NCBI RefSeq assembly: GCF_027580225.2
Contig: NW_027395283.1
Coordinates: forward strand, 5,088,501 to 5,152,500
Origin: Misgurnus anguillicaudatus
Lineage: Eukaryota; Chordata; Actinopteri; Cypriniformes; Cobitidae
Length of the DNA stretch: 64,000 bases
Direction of reading: 5' to 3'
Shown here: in pieces, positions 9,341 to 24,300 of the stretch
Numbering within the stretch: position 1 is the first letter of the stretch
Layout: each line of letters starts with the position of its first letter
Notes under the pieces: model-generated
Told to the model about the DNA's origin: nothing
What the model saw: only the letters and a program-made list of their open reading frames with translations
Database searches by the model: none
Translations under genes and position numbers: made by a program

Positions 9341-12300
9341 GTACTTTATCAAAAAATAAATCAAATAAATAACCTTTATTATTATTATTTTTTTCTCCTA
9401 GGGGGTTTTTTACCCCGGGGAGGTAGCCTGCTTGGGCTTAACTTAGCTTCTTCTCCTAGACGTTACATTAGTAATACGCTCGCTCATAATGTCGAGTCAT
9501 AGCCGCAGCAAATTTGACTGCTTATGCTATTGTGTATTATGTTGTGCTATCTGTCGTTTTTCTGTGCTTTTACTGCTTCTATTAATGTAAAGCTGCTTTG
9601 AAACAATTGAGTATTGTGAAAAGCGCTATATAAATAAAATTGAATTGAATTGAATTATTAATAACCTTTTAAAAAACTTATATGAAAATATTATTTTTAT
9701 AGGTATTATTTACTATAATGGCTCATTTTTATAATGAGCATCTACAAAAAATATTTGTAATGTTATTTTAATTGTTGAATCTGTTGTGTGTTATAGTTCA
9801 GATCATCAGAAGAGATCAGATTCAGAGTTCAGTTGTGTGTCTATGAAGAGTGATGCGTCTATGAAACATCCAATGCACTTTAAGAGTGAAGATATACGGC
9901 CTGATAGAAGGTATATAAAAAAACTCTGAAACATGATTATAACTTTTTTGCAAAAAAGATTATTTTTCTTGTCTATTATACTTGTGTATGTTTATGGGCA
10001 GAAAATGTTATCTTCAGGGCTTGACTTTAACTTCTTGGCTCACCAGTCAAAGTGGCTAATTGTTTTCCAAAGTTACTAGCCACTGGCCACAATTTTGTTG
10101 CTGGAAAAATAAATTTTATATGATTAAACTTGGCACCCAAAAATGACTGTAATTTGAGTAATTTTACTTAGTTAAGCTACATTAAATGCAGATTGACTTT
10201 CAAATGCAGACTGACCACCCAAATTCAGACTACATTTATAAGCTGGTATAAACCAGGTATATCAGTAGATCATATATTTAGGTGCATAAAAACATGCTAG
10301 AAATTAAGGCATAAATAGATTAACTTTGAATGAATATATTAAAAGTGGAGTGGGGCTGTAGAAGATTAACTGAAAAGATAAACACATAAACCCTCGCCAA
10401 CATTTTAAATATTTATTAACAACAGCAGTAAATACTGTACATTTTACTGTCAACTTGTTTATGCAGATTGTATTTTATAAGCTTGATCATGGTTTCTGTT
10501 AAAAGTGATTTAAGACTTTTACTGTCAAATGTCGAGAGGGCATTATTGTTGCACAAAGTAGCCTACATTAAAATGAGGTGCGAACCTCTCCACTCGCTGG
10601 TTTCCTTTGATTTCGGACAAAACTGGGACGTGTGCATTCAGGTATGCGCTATGAATTTTTCTCCACTCTTGTCCAGATAGTGTGCACTCACTTTAAATCT
10701 CTTCAATCACTTCCATGCAATTGTTTTATCTTTACTGAAGTGTGCATGTGTCACAACGAGGGGCTGGCTGTCAATAGGCTAAAGCCACGTCCCTCTTCAA
10801 CTTCCACCTCGAGAAGGTCCCCAAAGCCAACCCAATGACCAGACAACAACAAGGGCAGGTAAGTATAAAAACAATCTTTTATTTATTCATTAAATATTTA
10901 AAATGTTCTTGGGAAATGGGGAGGGGGAAATTAAAACTAATATCGGTCTCTGCCCTCCGGGTGGGCCACGGACAGGGAACAAGGGGCAACGGAATGTCCA
11001 GGACACTGAGGACCAGGGGGGGCGTGGGACTCAGGCTCCAACCTGGTCTATACTACCCGTGGCGCGCTCCTTTGTCCTCCTGGAGGCAGAATCAAAAGTG
11101 AATGAGTGTTGTGGATTTTTATTTAGGCTGCGTACCTGGGTCTCCCTGGTGTGGGCTCTTCCTCGCACTTTCACAATGTTTTATCGAGTCACTCAGTATT
11201 TCCTCTTTCTTCTCCACAGGTAACAACTTAGGCACAAAGCACAGTTAATCGGCTTGGAATGGTTCTCACCTCTCTGCTGGACACAGCGTACCGTAAGTAC
11301 AGGTTTCTTCGATCTCTCCTCAGGTTATTCACTCTCTCTGTTCTTTCCTTCACAGGTATCAACCTGATCTCACGAATTTCCGTGGCATAGTCACGGAATT
11401 TTGTGCTCATTTTTCCGTGACATTCTCACGGATCTCCGCATATTTCCGTGGCCCTGCCACGGACTTTCTTTTCCGTGGCATTCTCACGGATTGGTTACTC
11501 AACTGTTTTGTCCTATTTTCTTACCATTGTCGCTTCGGTTTAGGGTTAGATTTACATAAAATGACATCCCTACCCAAACCCAACTCTAACCCCAATGCCA
11601 GGTGACAATTGATTAAAGTTTAAAAAATATAAAAGAATACATCAGAAAAAATAGTATAAACCAATACTTACAGTGACAAAGTAACGCAAGCACCAAATCT
11701 AACCCTAAACCGAAGCGACAATGGTTTGAAAATAGGAAAAAGCAGTTGAGTAACCAATCCGTGAGAATGCCACGGAAAAGAAAGTCCGTGGCAGGGCCAC
11801 GGAAATATGCGGAGATCCGTGAGAATGTCACGGAAAAATGAGCACAAAATTCCGTGACTATCCCACGGAACTTTGTGAGATCATGTTGACACAGAAGCAC
11901 AGTTAATTGGCTTTGAATGGCTCTCACCTCTCTGCTGGACACAGCGTACCGTAAGTACAGGTTTCTTCGATCTCTCCTCAGGTTATTCACTTTCTCTGTT
12001 CTTTCCTTCACAGGTATCAACTTGGACACAGAAGCACAGTTAATTGGCTTTGAATGGCTCTCATAGGGCCCTATAAAATCCGTTTTATTTTTTCCCAAAT
12101 TCCGTTTTATTTTTTCCCAAATTCCGTTTTCTCCGTTTTAATTTTTGCAAATTCCGTTTTATCCGTTTTAATTTTTGGCAATTATATTTTTTACCCTTTA
12201 CTTTTATTTTAGTCATAAAAAGAGTGTGCCTTTTAATGTTAATGATTAAAATGTAAATGATTTGGGGGAAAACTGGATAACAGAATTACTTAATGACTAT

Positions 12301-15300
12301 AAAAGATGCATTTACACACGCACATACACACGCGCGCTCACGCGCACACACAACTCAATTCAATGCATTGTTTTTTTTAGTGTTGTTGCAGGAGGCTACA
12401 ACAAGGTGTCAACGCAGTGGTGCCTTCAGAAGTGCCTTAAACACATCAATCCAGCGGAACCCGATCCATATTTTATACACAATCGCTTGAAATGCATATA
12501 ACTTTACAAACATACACAGGATAGTGATCTGACTTAGGACAGCATGAGCATGCAGCTCTTTGGACGTGCGAGCGAAAGAGAGACAGAGAGCGGCGCCATG
12601 ATGCAGATGATTATATTTTAAATGCGAGGGATAGTTAGTTTGTCTCAGCTCGCTTGAAATGCATAAAACTGAACAAATACATGAGGATTTGTGTTCGGAC
12701 TTCGGACAGATGGGTGAGCGCGTGCACATGAGAGAGGTACAGTGAGACAGACATGGATGAGAGAGTGCATGTATCTTTGCGCTCACCGTGAACAGAGTGT
12801 TGACTAAACTTCCAAACTAACAGTTCTCCGGTCACAAAAAAGTCATGTGAGACCTGCTCGGAACTAAGTGCTTAGCGTCGAATTTCTTAATTTTTTCGCT
12901 GACGAAAGCTGAGTCGTGGAGAGCCGCTTCGCCATGGTTTCAGTGTTTTGGAGGAGGTCTGAAACGACGGGAGGGGGCGTGTCGCCCATATTTACTCCCC
13001 CGGTCTGCATTTCCCCCAGACATACGTTCGTCTCCCACACAAAAACATAATTTTATTCAAAATATGTAAAATTCCGCGAAATTACGCGTTTATACTAGAT
13101 TCCGTGTAAATTAGCCAATTCCGCGATTCCGTCCGCGATTCCGTGATCGCGGAAATTATAGGGCCCTACTCTCACCTCTCTGCTGGACACAGCGTACCGT
13201 GAGTACAGGTTTCTTCGATCTCTCCTCAGGTTATTCACTTTCTCTGTTCTTCCCTCCACAGGTATCCGCTTGGGCGAAACGTCTGATGGAGTAAGTCGTC
13301 CCTACATGGCGTCGGGGGCGAACCCTCTCGACGGCTGTGCGGTGGCAGGGGGGTGGAATAACTCAACGTCTCACCGGGCCGAGCGCTTCCCTTTCCTCGC
13401 TGCCGTCAGACGTTCGAACTCTGGACAGGGGTGCCCCTTTGTAGAGGCCACGGGACGATGAGAATCACTTCACCTCGCTCTCTGCAACAATAAGACTCGC
13501 ACAGTTTACAGTATTGAATGGTAATAGCCACAAATCGTACTCACAATGCTGCTGCTTCTCCAGCTCTTCGTTGTCGCTCGCACCACCCACCAAATGTCTA
13601 GGCGGGAAAGGATCGTCCCGGGGCACCGTGCTACTTTCTGAGATCTGAAGGCGGGGGTCTGTCAGACAAGACATACAGCAATCCACACCAACCCACAGCA
13701 ATATACAACACCACGTCAAACTTAAAGGTTTTCACAGCACAAAGACTCACCCACCACACTCAGTGCACAAAAAGGACTCCCGTCTTCCTTTACTTCACTT
13801 CAGTCAGATCTGGCGATGGATAATGCGGCCCAGCTAGTGGTGTCGTCGTTGTGACTGCTTCAGTAAAACGTCCACTCGGCTCACCCACCACGCTATAATA
13901 GGGGTAGGGCCATTCTCTTCCTCCTGGAGGAATCTAACATACGGCTAGATCATTACGCAAGGCATTTACAACTTGCACTTGGTACTCACAACAATGTCGG
14001 TTTCAATTCCCGTTTTCTCTTGGTCTCAATTCACCAAATACTCCGTGTGTTTTTCAACCTTTAAGGTTCGCGATGCCTTCCACAACCATACGGCTTCAGC
14101 CTGAGAGAGAGAGAGTTTTAGACAGCCCACAGCAGCGCACCAAACGGCACAACACAGCGCTTCAAACACACCCCAAAAAGCTTTTTAAACTGTGAATAAA
14201 CTTGGCCTTAAGTACTGCCTTGCTTGGCGTATCCTCCAATTGCCACCGCTGTTCCTAACTAGGCACAGGTGCATCGAATTCGCAGATTTTCCCGCTCGCG
14301 GCGCTTACCGGAAGTTCGTCTTTTCCGGTCCGGGCGGAAACACTTCCGGGCGGAACCAAACTTCCATAATTTTGGTTCCGCCCAAAAGAAAAAAAAGATT
14401 GTCACCTTGTGACACATGTAAGCGCTCAGACTGCGTCCCGTGCATTCACAGATCGCGCACGCCTCAACAAATGGTTTCAGTAAGTTGTGTTGGCTGCAGG
14501 GAGTGCTCATGGGAGTTGTAGTTTGCCAGGATCGCATTGTGCATTGTTTAGAATTTCGCATACTACAATTAAAAAAATATTCGACCTGCCAAAGTGGCAT
14601 GTGGGGTATCAGAAATCTACCCTCACTTGGCAGATTGGCGGGTGTTAATGTCAAGCCCTGGTTATTTTTATTATACAGTACATATTCACACAAAGAGACA
14701 CATCTGTGCAAGGGAAGCACTCAGTTTTTGTATTAACAGTGCCAATAAAAAGATCATTATTTGCTTTTTAATAACAAATGAATTTTATAAATATGCGTAT
14801 CTATACTACTGATGAACTTATTTAGACCTACTTGTTTTGTACATCAGTTCAGAGGATTAACTGTAATCTGTTGTGTGTTATAGATCAGATCATCAGAAGA
14901 GATCAGATTCAGAGTTCAGTTGTGTGTCTATGAAGAGTGATCGGTCTATGCCTCTGCCAATATACTTTAAGAGTGAAGATTCACGGCCTGCACACAGGTA
15001 TACAATATCTTTGAAAACTATGATTGTAGTTTAACAATTTTTTTACAATCCTGTATTTTGTCAAAGAGATCAGAAATTATTCTTCATTATCAGACATATT
15101 CATGCAAAGAGACACATAAAATTTACAGTTTTTGTATTAAAATCTCTCCACTAGCTGTAATTGTTTACATTGAAATGTATAAATATGCTGCGTGTGCGTG
15201 CACTTTAGATTCAAGTAGATTTGATTGGCTCTCATTGGTTTATCGTTCATCGGTTAGAAAAAAATCGCTCCGCAAGTGATCACAACGATACTTTTACTTG

Positions 15301-18300
15301 TATCTTTATCGTTATAGTTGTGGTGTGAACTCCACTATTCTCTTTAAAATCAAAGGATTTTTAAAACTATATTTTTTATAGCTATAGTTTTAATGGGAAC
15401 CGCCCTTTAAGTGATTCTTCATTTTCATTCTTCCCATCCAGACGAATCATAACAGAACCCGACTGTAAGGGGAGGAAGATTGAACAATTTGGGAATCAAC
15501 TACAAGACTTCAATAAAAACATGAGTCCTCATTTCAGGTAAATCATAGAATTTTAATTTATTTTTAGAGACTAAAAAAGGTTGACCACATGATACTTAAA
15601 AAAAAAACATTTTCTATCCATATGTATATGTCCTGTGTTTTGTGATGCAAAAACAACATTTTGCTCTGTACTTTTTAACTCAAAGTTGTGTTCTTATCTA
15701 ATATATTACTTTTAATTTACAGTCATGACTCTGATCCTGCTGAAGTCCTGAACACATTCAGATCAAATCTGAGAAAGAAGTTTGAGTGTTTGTATGAGGT
15801 AACATCAAATAAGAGAAACCCAACACTACTGAATGAGATCTACACAGAGCTCTACATCACAGAGAGTGAAAGTGGAGAGATCAGTAATGAACATGAGGTG
15901 AGACAGATTGAGACACAATCCAGAAGAACAACAACAGAGGAGACACCAATCAAATGTAATGACATCTTTAAACCTTTACCTGAACAAGACAAACACATCA
16001 GAAGTGTGCTGACAAAGGGAGTCGCTGGCATTGGAAAAACAGTCTCTGTACAGAAGTTCATTCTGGACTGGGCTGAAGAGAAAGAGAATCAGGACGTCCA
16101 CCTCATATTTCCACTTCCTTTCAGAGAGATCAATTTGATGAAGAACAAAACACTCAGTCTTTTAGATCTTCTTCATCTTTTCTTCCCACAAACAAAAGAA
16201 ATGGAAATCTTCAGTGATGAATATAAAGTGTTGTTCATCTTTGATGGTTTGGATGAGTGTCGTCTGTCTCTGGATTTTCACAGCAGTGTGAGGTTGTGTG
16301 ATGTAAGTGAATCAACCTCAGTGGACGTGATGCTGACAAACCTCATCAAGGGGAATCTGTTTCCCTCTGCTCTCATCTGGATCACCTCCAGACCAGCAGC
16401 AGCTGATCTCATCCCCTCTGAGTGTGTTGATCGAGTCACAGAGGTACGAGGCTTCACTGATCCACAGAAGGAGGAATACTTCAGGAAGAGAATCAGTGAT
16501 GAGAGTCTGTCTGATCAAATCATCTCACACCTGAAGTCATCCAGGAGTCTCTACATCATGTGTCACATCCCAGTCTTCTGCTGGATTTCAGTCACTGTTC
16601 TAGAGAGAATGTTGAGTGAAGCAGAGAGAAGAGAGATCCCCAAGACTCTCACTGAAATGTACACACACTTCCTGATCATTCAGACAAACATCAAACATCA
16701 GAAGGACTATGAGAAGAAAGATGAAGACATGATCTTCAAACTGGGGAAACTGGCTTTTGAGCAGCTTGTTAAAGGCAATCTGATCTTCTATGATGAAGAC
16801 CTGAGAGAGTGTGACATTGATGTAGCAGAAGCATCAGTGTACTCAGGATTGTGTACTCAGATCTTCAGAGAGGAGTTTGGTTTGTATCAGGGGAAAGTTT
16901 ACTGCTTTGTTCATCTCACCATCCAGGAACATCTAGCAGCTCTTTATGCTCACATCTCCATCACAAACGACAACAGATATGTGTTTAATGAAATGAAGAA
17001 ACAAACTGAAAGAGAGAAGATTTCAGTGTCTGGTCTGTATCAGAGAGCTGTAGATGAGGCCCTAAAGAGTAAAAATGGACGTTTTGATCTTTTTCTTCGT
17101 TTTCTTCTGGGTTTGTCAGTAGATTTGAATCAAAATCTCTTACGAGGTTTGATGACACAGACAGATCAAAGCTCTCACAGCAATGAGAAAACAGTTGAGT
17201 ATATCAAGAAGAAGATCAAGAGCACTCGATCTCCAGAGAAATCCATCAATCTGTTTCACTGTCTGAATGAACTGGGTGATGATTCACTGCTGCAGGAGAT
17301 TCAACATTATGTGAAATCTAAAACATTAAGAGAAGCCAAACTCTCTTCATCTCAGTGGTCAGCTTTAGTTTTTGTGTTGTTGACATCAGAACAGAAGATG
17401 GATGAGTTTAATATGGATAACTTTGTTAGAAAAGAAAACAAATCTGAAACACTGAAAGTTCTTAAGAAGCTGCTGCCTGTGATTTGTGAATCCAGATCAG
17501 TTCAGTAAGTGTAAACTTTACTCTTTAAACTTTATTAATGAAGAAAAACCTCACAAATCTTCAGTACTGCAGTACTGTTGAAGATCTTAATAAAGAAGTT
17601 TATTGTAGTATCAATGACAAAGCATGTGATGTACTTTAGGTTCAGTGGTGTCAGGTTGAACACAGATCAGTATTAGCATTCATCATTTATTGATTACTTC
17701 TCCTATCAGTAATGTAGATTTACATTTACTTGTACAGTTATACATTTGCCAGATGTTTTTTATCCAAAGCGTCTTGCAATGCATTATAAGGTAGACATTT
17801 TAATTATTATGTGTGTTCCCTGGGTTCAAAACCATGACCTTTAGCAATGCTTCACCACTGAGCTATACAGAAGCATTAAATGCCTAACCAAAGGTAATGT
17901 GATGTTTAGACAGATGTCATTTATTCCTTTGACAGTCTATACTCCTTCATACTATAATTTATTTAATATAACTTTAAGTGTATTTATCTGCATATTGCTG
18001 GGAGTGAGATTGTTTCTATGATAATGAAGACTTTTAAGGGATGAGCTTTTTAAACACTTAACCTGGAATGGAATCTGTTTGTATAACATACAATTAGGGC
18101 TGTCAAAATTAACGCAATTTCATTTTAACACGCAATTTCTGTTTGACCCTTGGTCTAGCCCACAGCTTGATGAATTTAGACGCAGCAAGTGACCAGCGCT
18201 AAACCGCGCTAACCCCTAAAAATGTGCTCAGCACCCCTAAAACTTGGGAGTAAGAAATGTTGTTCTAAAATTTTTGTTCGTCTTTGATAAGGTTAAATAA

Positions 18301-21300
18301 TGTCCAAAACATATTCCGTAGTTTGTGGTTTAAAATGTACATGTTAAGGATGAAAATGAAAACCTCCCCGCTTAGCAAATGGTGTCATCCTCCTCTTCTG
18401 CTTCTCTGTACTTACATCCGCAGCCCGACCGTCATCCAGCGCGAAACACACGCAGAATGAGAATCCGTTATGTAGTGTTGTGATGCAACTTTTTTTTTCA
18501 AATCTTACAAAATGTTTACGTTATGTTTATAATGAGCGAGTACATCATGAATTAATGTTTCAAGCCGTGTTTTTGTCTGATCCTGAATCACCATAGTACA
18601 CCTATAATTAGTGTTTAATTTCGGACTATTTTAGTCCGGCGGATTGCCGCAGCTGCGGAGTAGTACAGTACCTGGGTGACTCGTCCATAGACTTAAACGG
18701 AGAGAAGTAGCGCCGGTTACAATGTTCTTCCCCAAGACGCACACTGTTTTTAGCATCCCAGTGTGTAGTTGTGTACTGGTGTCTCTGTTGTTAAAGTTTA
18801 TCGTATGGTTTATTGTTAATTTGAGACTCATTTTAACAATCGGGAATAATGTAAAGATGACGTTACGTGCGTCTTTTCTGGTCAGTCGTCATGAAAACAT
18901 GGCGTTTGAAACAGAGTGAAAACAAACTACAAATCACTGTATACCACCAGTACCGGTAAGTTATGTGTGAAATCACTAACTGTGGCTTTTTAAGTGAATT
19001 GTTATTCATTCCTAGATTTATATCTGTTATTTTTCAGTTGTGTCTGACTATCAAACTAGACAATAAATTTTTTTTTAGTTTGTCAAACGTAGATTAATAA
19101 GAAGGGGATAACGTTTTAACCCTTAGTGCAGGAGTCACAAGTGTTTTGTTTTAGACATATAGTAAAGGTAATGGTTCAATTAAAGGACTGTTAAAAGAAA
19201 ATCTGTAAATTAACTAACTTAATTAATAATAACTATTAATAAACCTACCATATGTTGTAGGAATAAAAGTTATAAATTACGAGATTTGTCATTTTGACAA
19301 AGGCTTAAAACGATACACTGTATATTCACATAAAACTATACCCGCACTGCTGCTGTAGCCCAGACTTTAATATGGCATTAATGGCAAAAAAAAAAGTGCT
19401 AGCTCGCCATTAATCAGAAAGAAAAAGGTTGGCAAAAATGCATCTCAAAACTCTTCAGATTGATGCTTTAAAATATGCAATTTTAAAATTTTTCTTATGG
19501 GGGAGCATGCCCCCAGACCCCCCTACAGGGGTAATATCCTTGTCATATTTTTCACCTCTGACCCGTTTTCATGCCTGAAAGGTCTCAAAAAAAAAAAAAA
19601 AAAACAACAACTCGATTTTGGAGTTAGTTGAACCAATGTTAAAATGATAGTTATTTTTCAATAGACATTATTGGTTTTTGTGTTAAAAAAAGGGTGGGTG
19701 GTGGCAGCAGAGCTCATTGGGTGCTCAGCACCCCTAAAGCTCTTACCCTAGAATCGCCTCTGGTTGTAGGTTTTTATAAAACTAAGAACATTAAGCTCTC
19801 ATCTAGCGAATCCAATGCTCTAAATGGTCATTAAACATCTAAAATAATCTTTATCTGTACATTTCCTAAGAAGTGTACTGTCCCAAATCCATAATCTAAA
19901 GCAAAGATGCGTCTTCATTCACTTGCTCTTATTGCATTAAGAAATTATAGAAAATAGACTGTAGGACTTGCTTTATGTTAAAATAATTATTATAAAACGA
20001 GCAGTTGTGGTTCTTCATTCTGATTGGTTGATACGCGTTCTAAGCCGTGATAAAATACACCGGTAACCTCACGGTTCAGACCACATTACATAAGTATCAC
20101 TGCGCCACTGTTGCTGCGTACTGATTTATGAAAATAAACACCACACTCTTTAATCATATTTTTAATTTATCTACAATTGCACAATTAATGGCGATATCCT
20201 GATAAATGTCAATAAATATTGTTGAGTCATCTCATCGATAAAGAGAAAACGTTGTCTGAGGAGTTAATAACTCAAGTTCATACGTCCGCTATATCCACTG
20301 GGTGGCGATCTTACCCAATTTAAACACTGACGCATTCACTCAACACTGAAAACAGCGTGTTTTCATCAGGCTCTGAATCTGATCTCTTACAAAGTTTCTT
20401 CACAAAAATTGAATTATCTCCGCTTTTAGCTAAAAAAATTGAGAGGTGATAAGAGAACAAATGAAGGTAGGATGAAAAGTTTTTTTGTTTGAAAGCGGAT
20501 GGTCTTTTCTTTCATTTGATATTTTATGTTTATTTAAAGAAGATAATGTTTCTGCAAGGCATTAAACTAAAACTGGGTGGTAACTTAAAAAAAACGCTGA
20601 CGGGGAAAGAGTTCAGCATGCTTCCAAGCTTATTTGATTATCACTTCAACAGTTGCACGATATAAATGTTAATGTATATTTTAGATGAATGTTGATTTAT
20701 AAAATAAACACCACAGTCTTTAATCATATTTTCATTGTATCTTTGCTGCGTCTCTGTTGTTTGGGAACTGCGCTCTGTTTCAGTCACACTTGATTCTGAG
20801 GAACTACTTTGTTTGGCGGAAGAGTAATATTTGTACTAATATAATTACAACTTATTTGTGTGTTCATTTTATAAAATCCCGCTAACGTTATGCATATGAA
20901 GTAACCGTTTTATAAACGTCATAAACCCCGTGAAGCGTTGGGTTACCAGTGCATTTTATAACAGCTAAGGGTGTCGTGCCTAACAACGCCCCTTAGCTGT
21001 TATAAAATGCACTGGTAACCCACTGCTTCTTGGGGTTTATTGCTTTATTAAGAGAGATAAAGTTCGGGACCTGATTGATGTTAAAAAGAGTTATTAAGAG
21101 TGACAAGACTCAAAAGTGATCTTCCTGACGCTGACGTCTGATGTGCCCTGATATTTATAGACATCTACACAAAATTACAGTTTTAAAAATATCTGTGTTG
21201 AAAAGAATTCACGCAGGTATGACCTATAATCTGTTATATCTGAAGTGAATGTCTGGATTAACTGTTGAGTAAAATTATCTGTTGTGTATCATTATATTAA

Positions 21301-24300
21301 ACCCTTGCATTAGCCTTCAGTATCTTAAAGTGGTCTGTCTCAATGTCAAAATTAAACAATACAAAAATAAATTTAACACATAGTGATATTGTTTTTGCTT
21401 TGTGTAAACAGGTGTAGTTATGTCATGTTTTGTCAGATTCCAACATATCATCCATTGTTTTGAAGTTTTTTAACAGAGAATGTTAAAATATAAATAACAT
21501 ATGTTTGAAAATTTGCTGATCCCAACTCAACTTGCCAGCATCGGTCACAAATGATGCAGCAGCAAACAGAAATGGAGAAACAAGGTCTTCTAAAGGACAA
21601 ATCATATATAAAACAGCTGATGGTTCTGTTGAAAATCTAAACAGGCTATTGTAAACGTACATTTGCATATAGCATATATATTTGTCCAAATACATGTTGA
21701 TTAGAGCATTAAAAACTTGAAAGGTGTTACATTTAGGTAAATTTAGATCAGATAAAAATGTGAGATTAATTTGCGATTAATCGCGAGTAGGGATGGGCAC
21801 GAGTACTCAAACGTAGCATCGATGATCGATTACGAAAAAGATGATCATGTGGGTTTATTTATTAATACATTTTTTTGTGGTTATGGCGGCATTTGGATGT
21901 CTGGTTAGCATTACAAGCGCCTCTGGTAGTAAAGACTGGGTGCGTATTTGACGTTGTGTTGAGCTACGCAGACAGGCGTATGACATCAGTAATGTTAATA
22001 TGCATGATTCAAAAACAAACGGATAGTCCGCGCACCCGCGCTGCAGCAACCCGCCACTCCGCGCAATGCTGTGAAGCCTAAACACACTTCACATCACTGA
22101 GGCACTATGGTTTAATGATGCCGTGATTTTGGGATTCACTTTGGTAGGACGAAAATACAGTCAGTCAGATGCAAAATGTACAGCGCCGTCACAAGTTCTC
22201 TCATATCATCTCATGTTTAAACATCAAATGTCAAGAGATACCAGAGAGCTATACAAGCATTACATATAGACCCCTTCACAGTTCACGTCACAGGCGGTCC
22301 CCACTGCGCATGTCGGGGTCAGAAAAGTCATTACAGCAGATTGAATTGCGTATTATTCGGTATCGTCAAAAATGTTTACTTGCGTCATGGGCTGTGAAAA
22401 TTGCACCAGGTCTTCCGTTAAGTTTTCGCGATTCATGCAGAATCTCAAAAAAAAATACAACATCTACGGCTGCAAGCAATTAACGTGCAGACTGGGACAA
22501 TGCAAATATCAAAGAGGCTTGTGTTTGTAGTGCTCACTTCATTTCAGGTAAGTCATCATTTTTCAGCCCTGTTAGATTAAATTATAAAGCCTGGATGGTA
22601 TGAACAGTTTGACCCCATGCTGCACACGCACCCGATAGTCATTCAATGTTTACAAACCTTGAAGGGATCTATTGACTGAGAAGAACAGGTGAGAGGACGA
22701 CACAACACAGCTAATCGCTATAGACCCCTTCACGGTTCACGTCACAGGCAGTTTCCACTGCGCATGTCAGGGTCAGAAAAGCCATTACAGCAGATAGAGT
22801 TGCGTATTATTCGGTATTGTCAAAAATGCCTACTTACGTCGTGCAGAATCTCATGCAGAATCTCAAAAACAAAAAAAATACAACATCTGCAGCTGCAAGC
22901 AATTAACGTGCAGACTGGAACAATGCAAATATCAAAGAGGCTTGTGTTTGTTGTGTTCACTTCATTTGAGGTAAGTCATAATTTTTCAGCCCTGTTAGAT
23001 TACATAATAAAGCCTGGATGGAACAGTTTGACCCCATGCTGCGCGCGCACCGATAGTCATTCAATGTTTACAAACTTTGAAGGGGTCTATAATGATAGCA
23101 AAAGCTGCTTAACGTTATGAAGCTTGTAAGGGGAACAAATATGACCCCATCCATCCGTTTGGCCCAACGACGGAATCCAAACGGCATGGCCGAGGATTAT
23201 AGCGCGCTCTGTCTTTTCCGGCGCTTGCAGGTGACGTTTTGGCATTTATGCAATTTTGTATTATTTTCTGACTCCAAGATAAAGTTAATATAAATCGGAT
23301 TGATAATTACTTTTAACAGTTCCAGAATTTGGGTGGATGTTTGGTTATTCTTGTTTAGCCCTACTTGTTATTGCATCCGTTCATTCGGCTACTCATGTCG
23401 CTTTGGACTCACGCACCGGCCGTTTATTAATATTTAATAATCATGCGGGCCCACGATCACAACCGAATCAGGCTTGGTCGCTGCTAGAGGTTTGACCATA
23501 TGTTCAGAAGGCCGCCTTTTATGCATGCTCATCTCTGAACATACTTTTATTTAGTCCCCATAGAGGTGCAACTTAATTATTACAGTATTTATTTCTAACC
23601 AGAGGCTCACGACCACTATCATAAAACAAACTGACCGTCTTCTCCAATGATAGCTTTGTATAATCATGCCATAACTTAATATGCAACTTAGATAGATTAA
23701 TATTGAAATAACCAGAGGCTGAGGCTTATCTGATTTAGAGTGGTCAGACAACATTTACTTGTTACTCTAAACAGGAAATTAGCCTCCACGCATCTAATTT
23801 AATTTAAACTAATGCCAAGTGCTAGTCGGATCTCCAAAATTTTCCGCTGATGTACTACTATGCCATCTAATCTGGGATTTTGGTCCGTAATACTAGCCTG
23901 ATTTTCAGACATTGCGGTAACAAGGATACATCGTAATTTACTAATAATGTCAATAACTTTCGTAGCAACACAGAATAATCCAAACACAATTTATTAACCA
24001 GGTAGGTACAACATAATTCAGAAGCCAATTTTCACATTTCACATTTACATTCCAATTCAAATACGAAACAAACAAAAACCATTGCATACCTGGTAAGGAG
24101 ATGGAAATCTGGTTACAGATTCCTCAAAGTAAAATGAAATACATGATGCTATATCAAGGATACAGCATCATGGGGGTGCATTTCTAGATATTGAAAGACC
24201 CCCTGAACTATTTTACATCATTCCCTTGAATATCCAGAGAGACAAAGCATATAGGAATTTGGTACTGATTGGTTGTTGTAAAACTCAGGGCTGTCCTTAG

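Larger units (their letters stand above)
11230..13270 (+). repeat. Tandem units of about 130 bp, interrupted twice
   Basis: The unit begins GCACAGTTAATNGGCTT, contains CTCTCTGCTGGACACAGCG and CGTAAGTACAGG, and ends TTCACAGGTATC. Copies: 11230-11363, 11885-12021, and 12022-12063 continued at 13169-13270; a partial one ends near 11222. Each unit carries a donor-like GTAAGTA and a pyrimidine tract with ACAGGT, so it resembles a minimal exon-intron boundary pair. The host repeat (roughly 10780-14180) is unassigned. Confidence 0.75.
10015..14660. mobile_element. Large composite hAT in the exon-repeat intron
   Basis: Ends CAGGGCTTGACTTTAAC and GTTAATGTCAAGCCCTG are inverted, flanked by GTTATCTT (10007-10014) and GTTATTTT (14661-14668), a 7-of-8 target duplication. 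Removing it leaves a short intron (9911-10014 plus 14661-14883) between the two 114-bp exons. Inside are other repeats: the roughly 130-bp tandem units (11230-13270), a long-TIR MITE (11364-11884) and a second hAT (12064-13168). I see no transposase; the ORFs here are short and unrelated. Confidence 0.75.

Noticed and set aside
11417..12098. ORFs on both strands of 62 and 161 codons with near-identical peptides
   Set aside because: They read the two arms of the long-TIR MITE and the tandem units; identical peptides on opposite strands show a palindrome, not genes.
14192..14736. Three overlapping ORFs of about 100-150 codons in 14.2-14.7 kb
   Set aside because: They overlap on both strands in a transposon end, share no motif and carry no splice context linking them to the NLR gene.
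17820..17880. tRNA gene from A-box/B-box-like motifs
   Set aside because: The motifs are embedded in a SINE body, the cloverleaf cannot be completed, and there is no terminator-like T-run after it.
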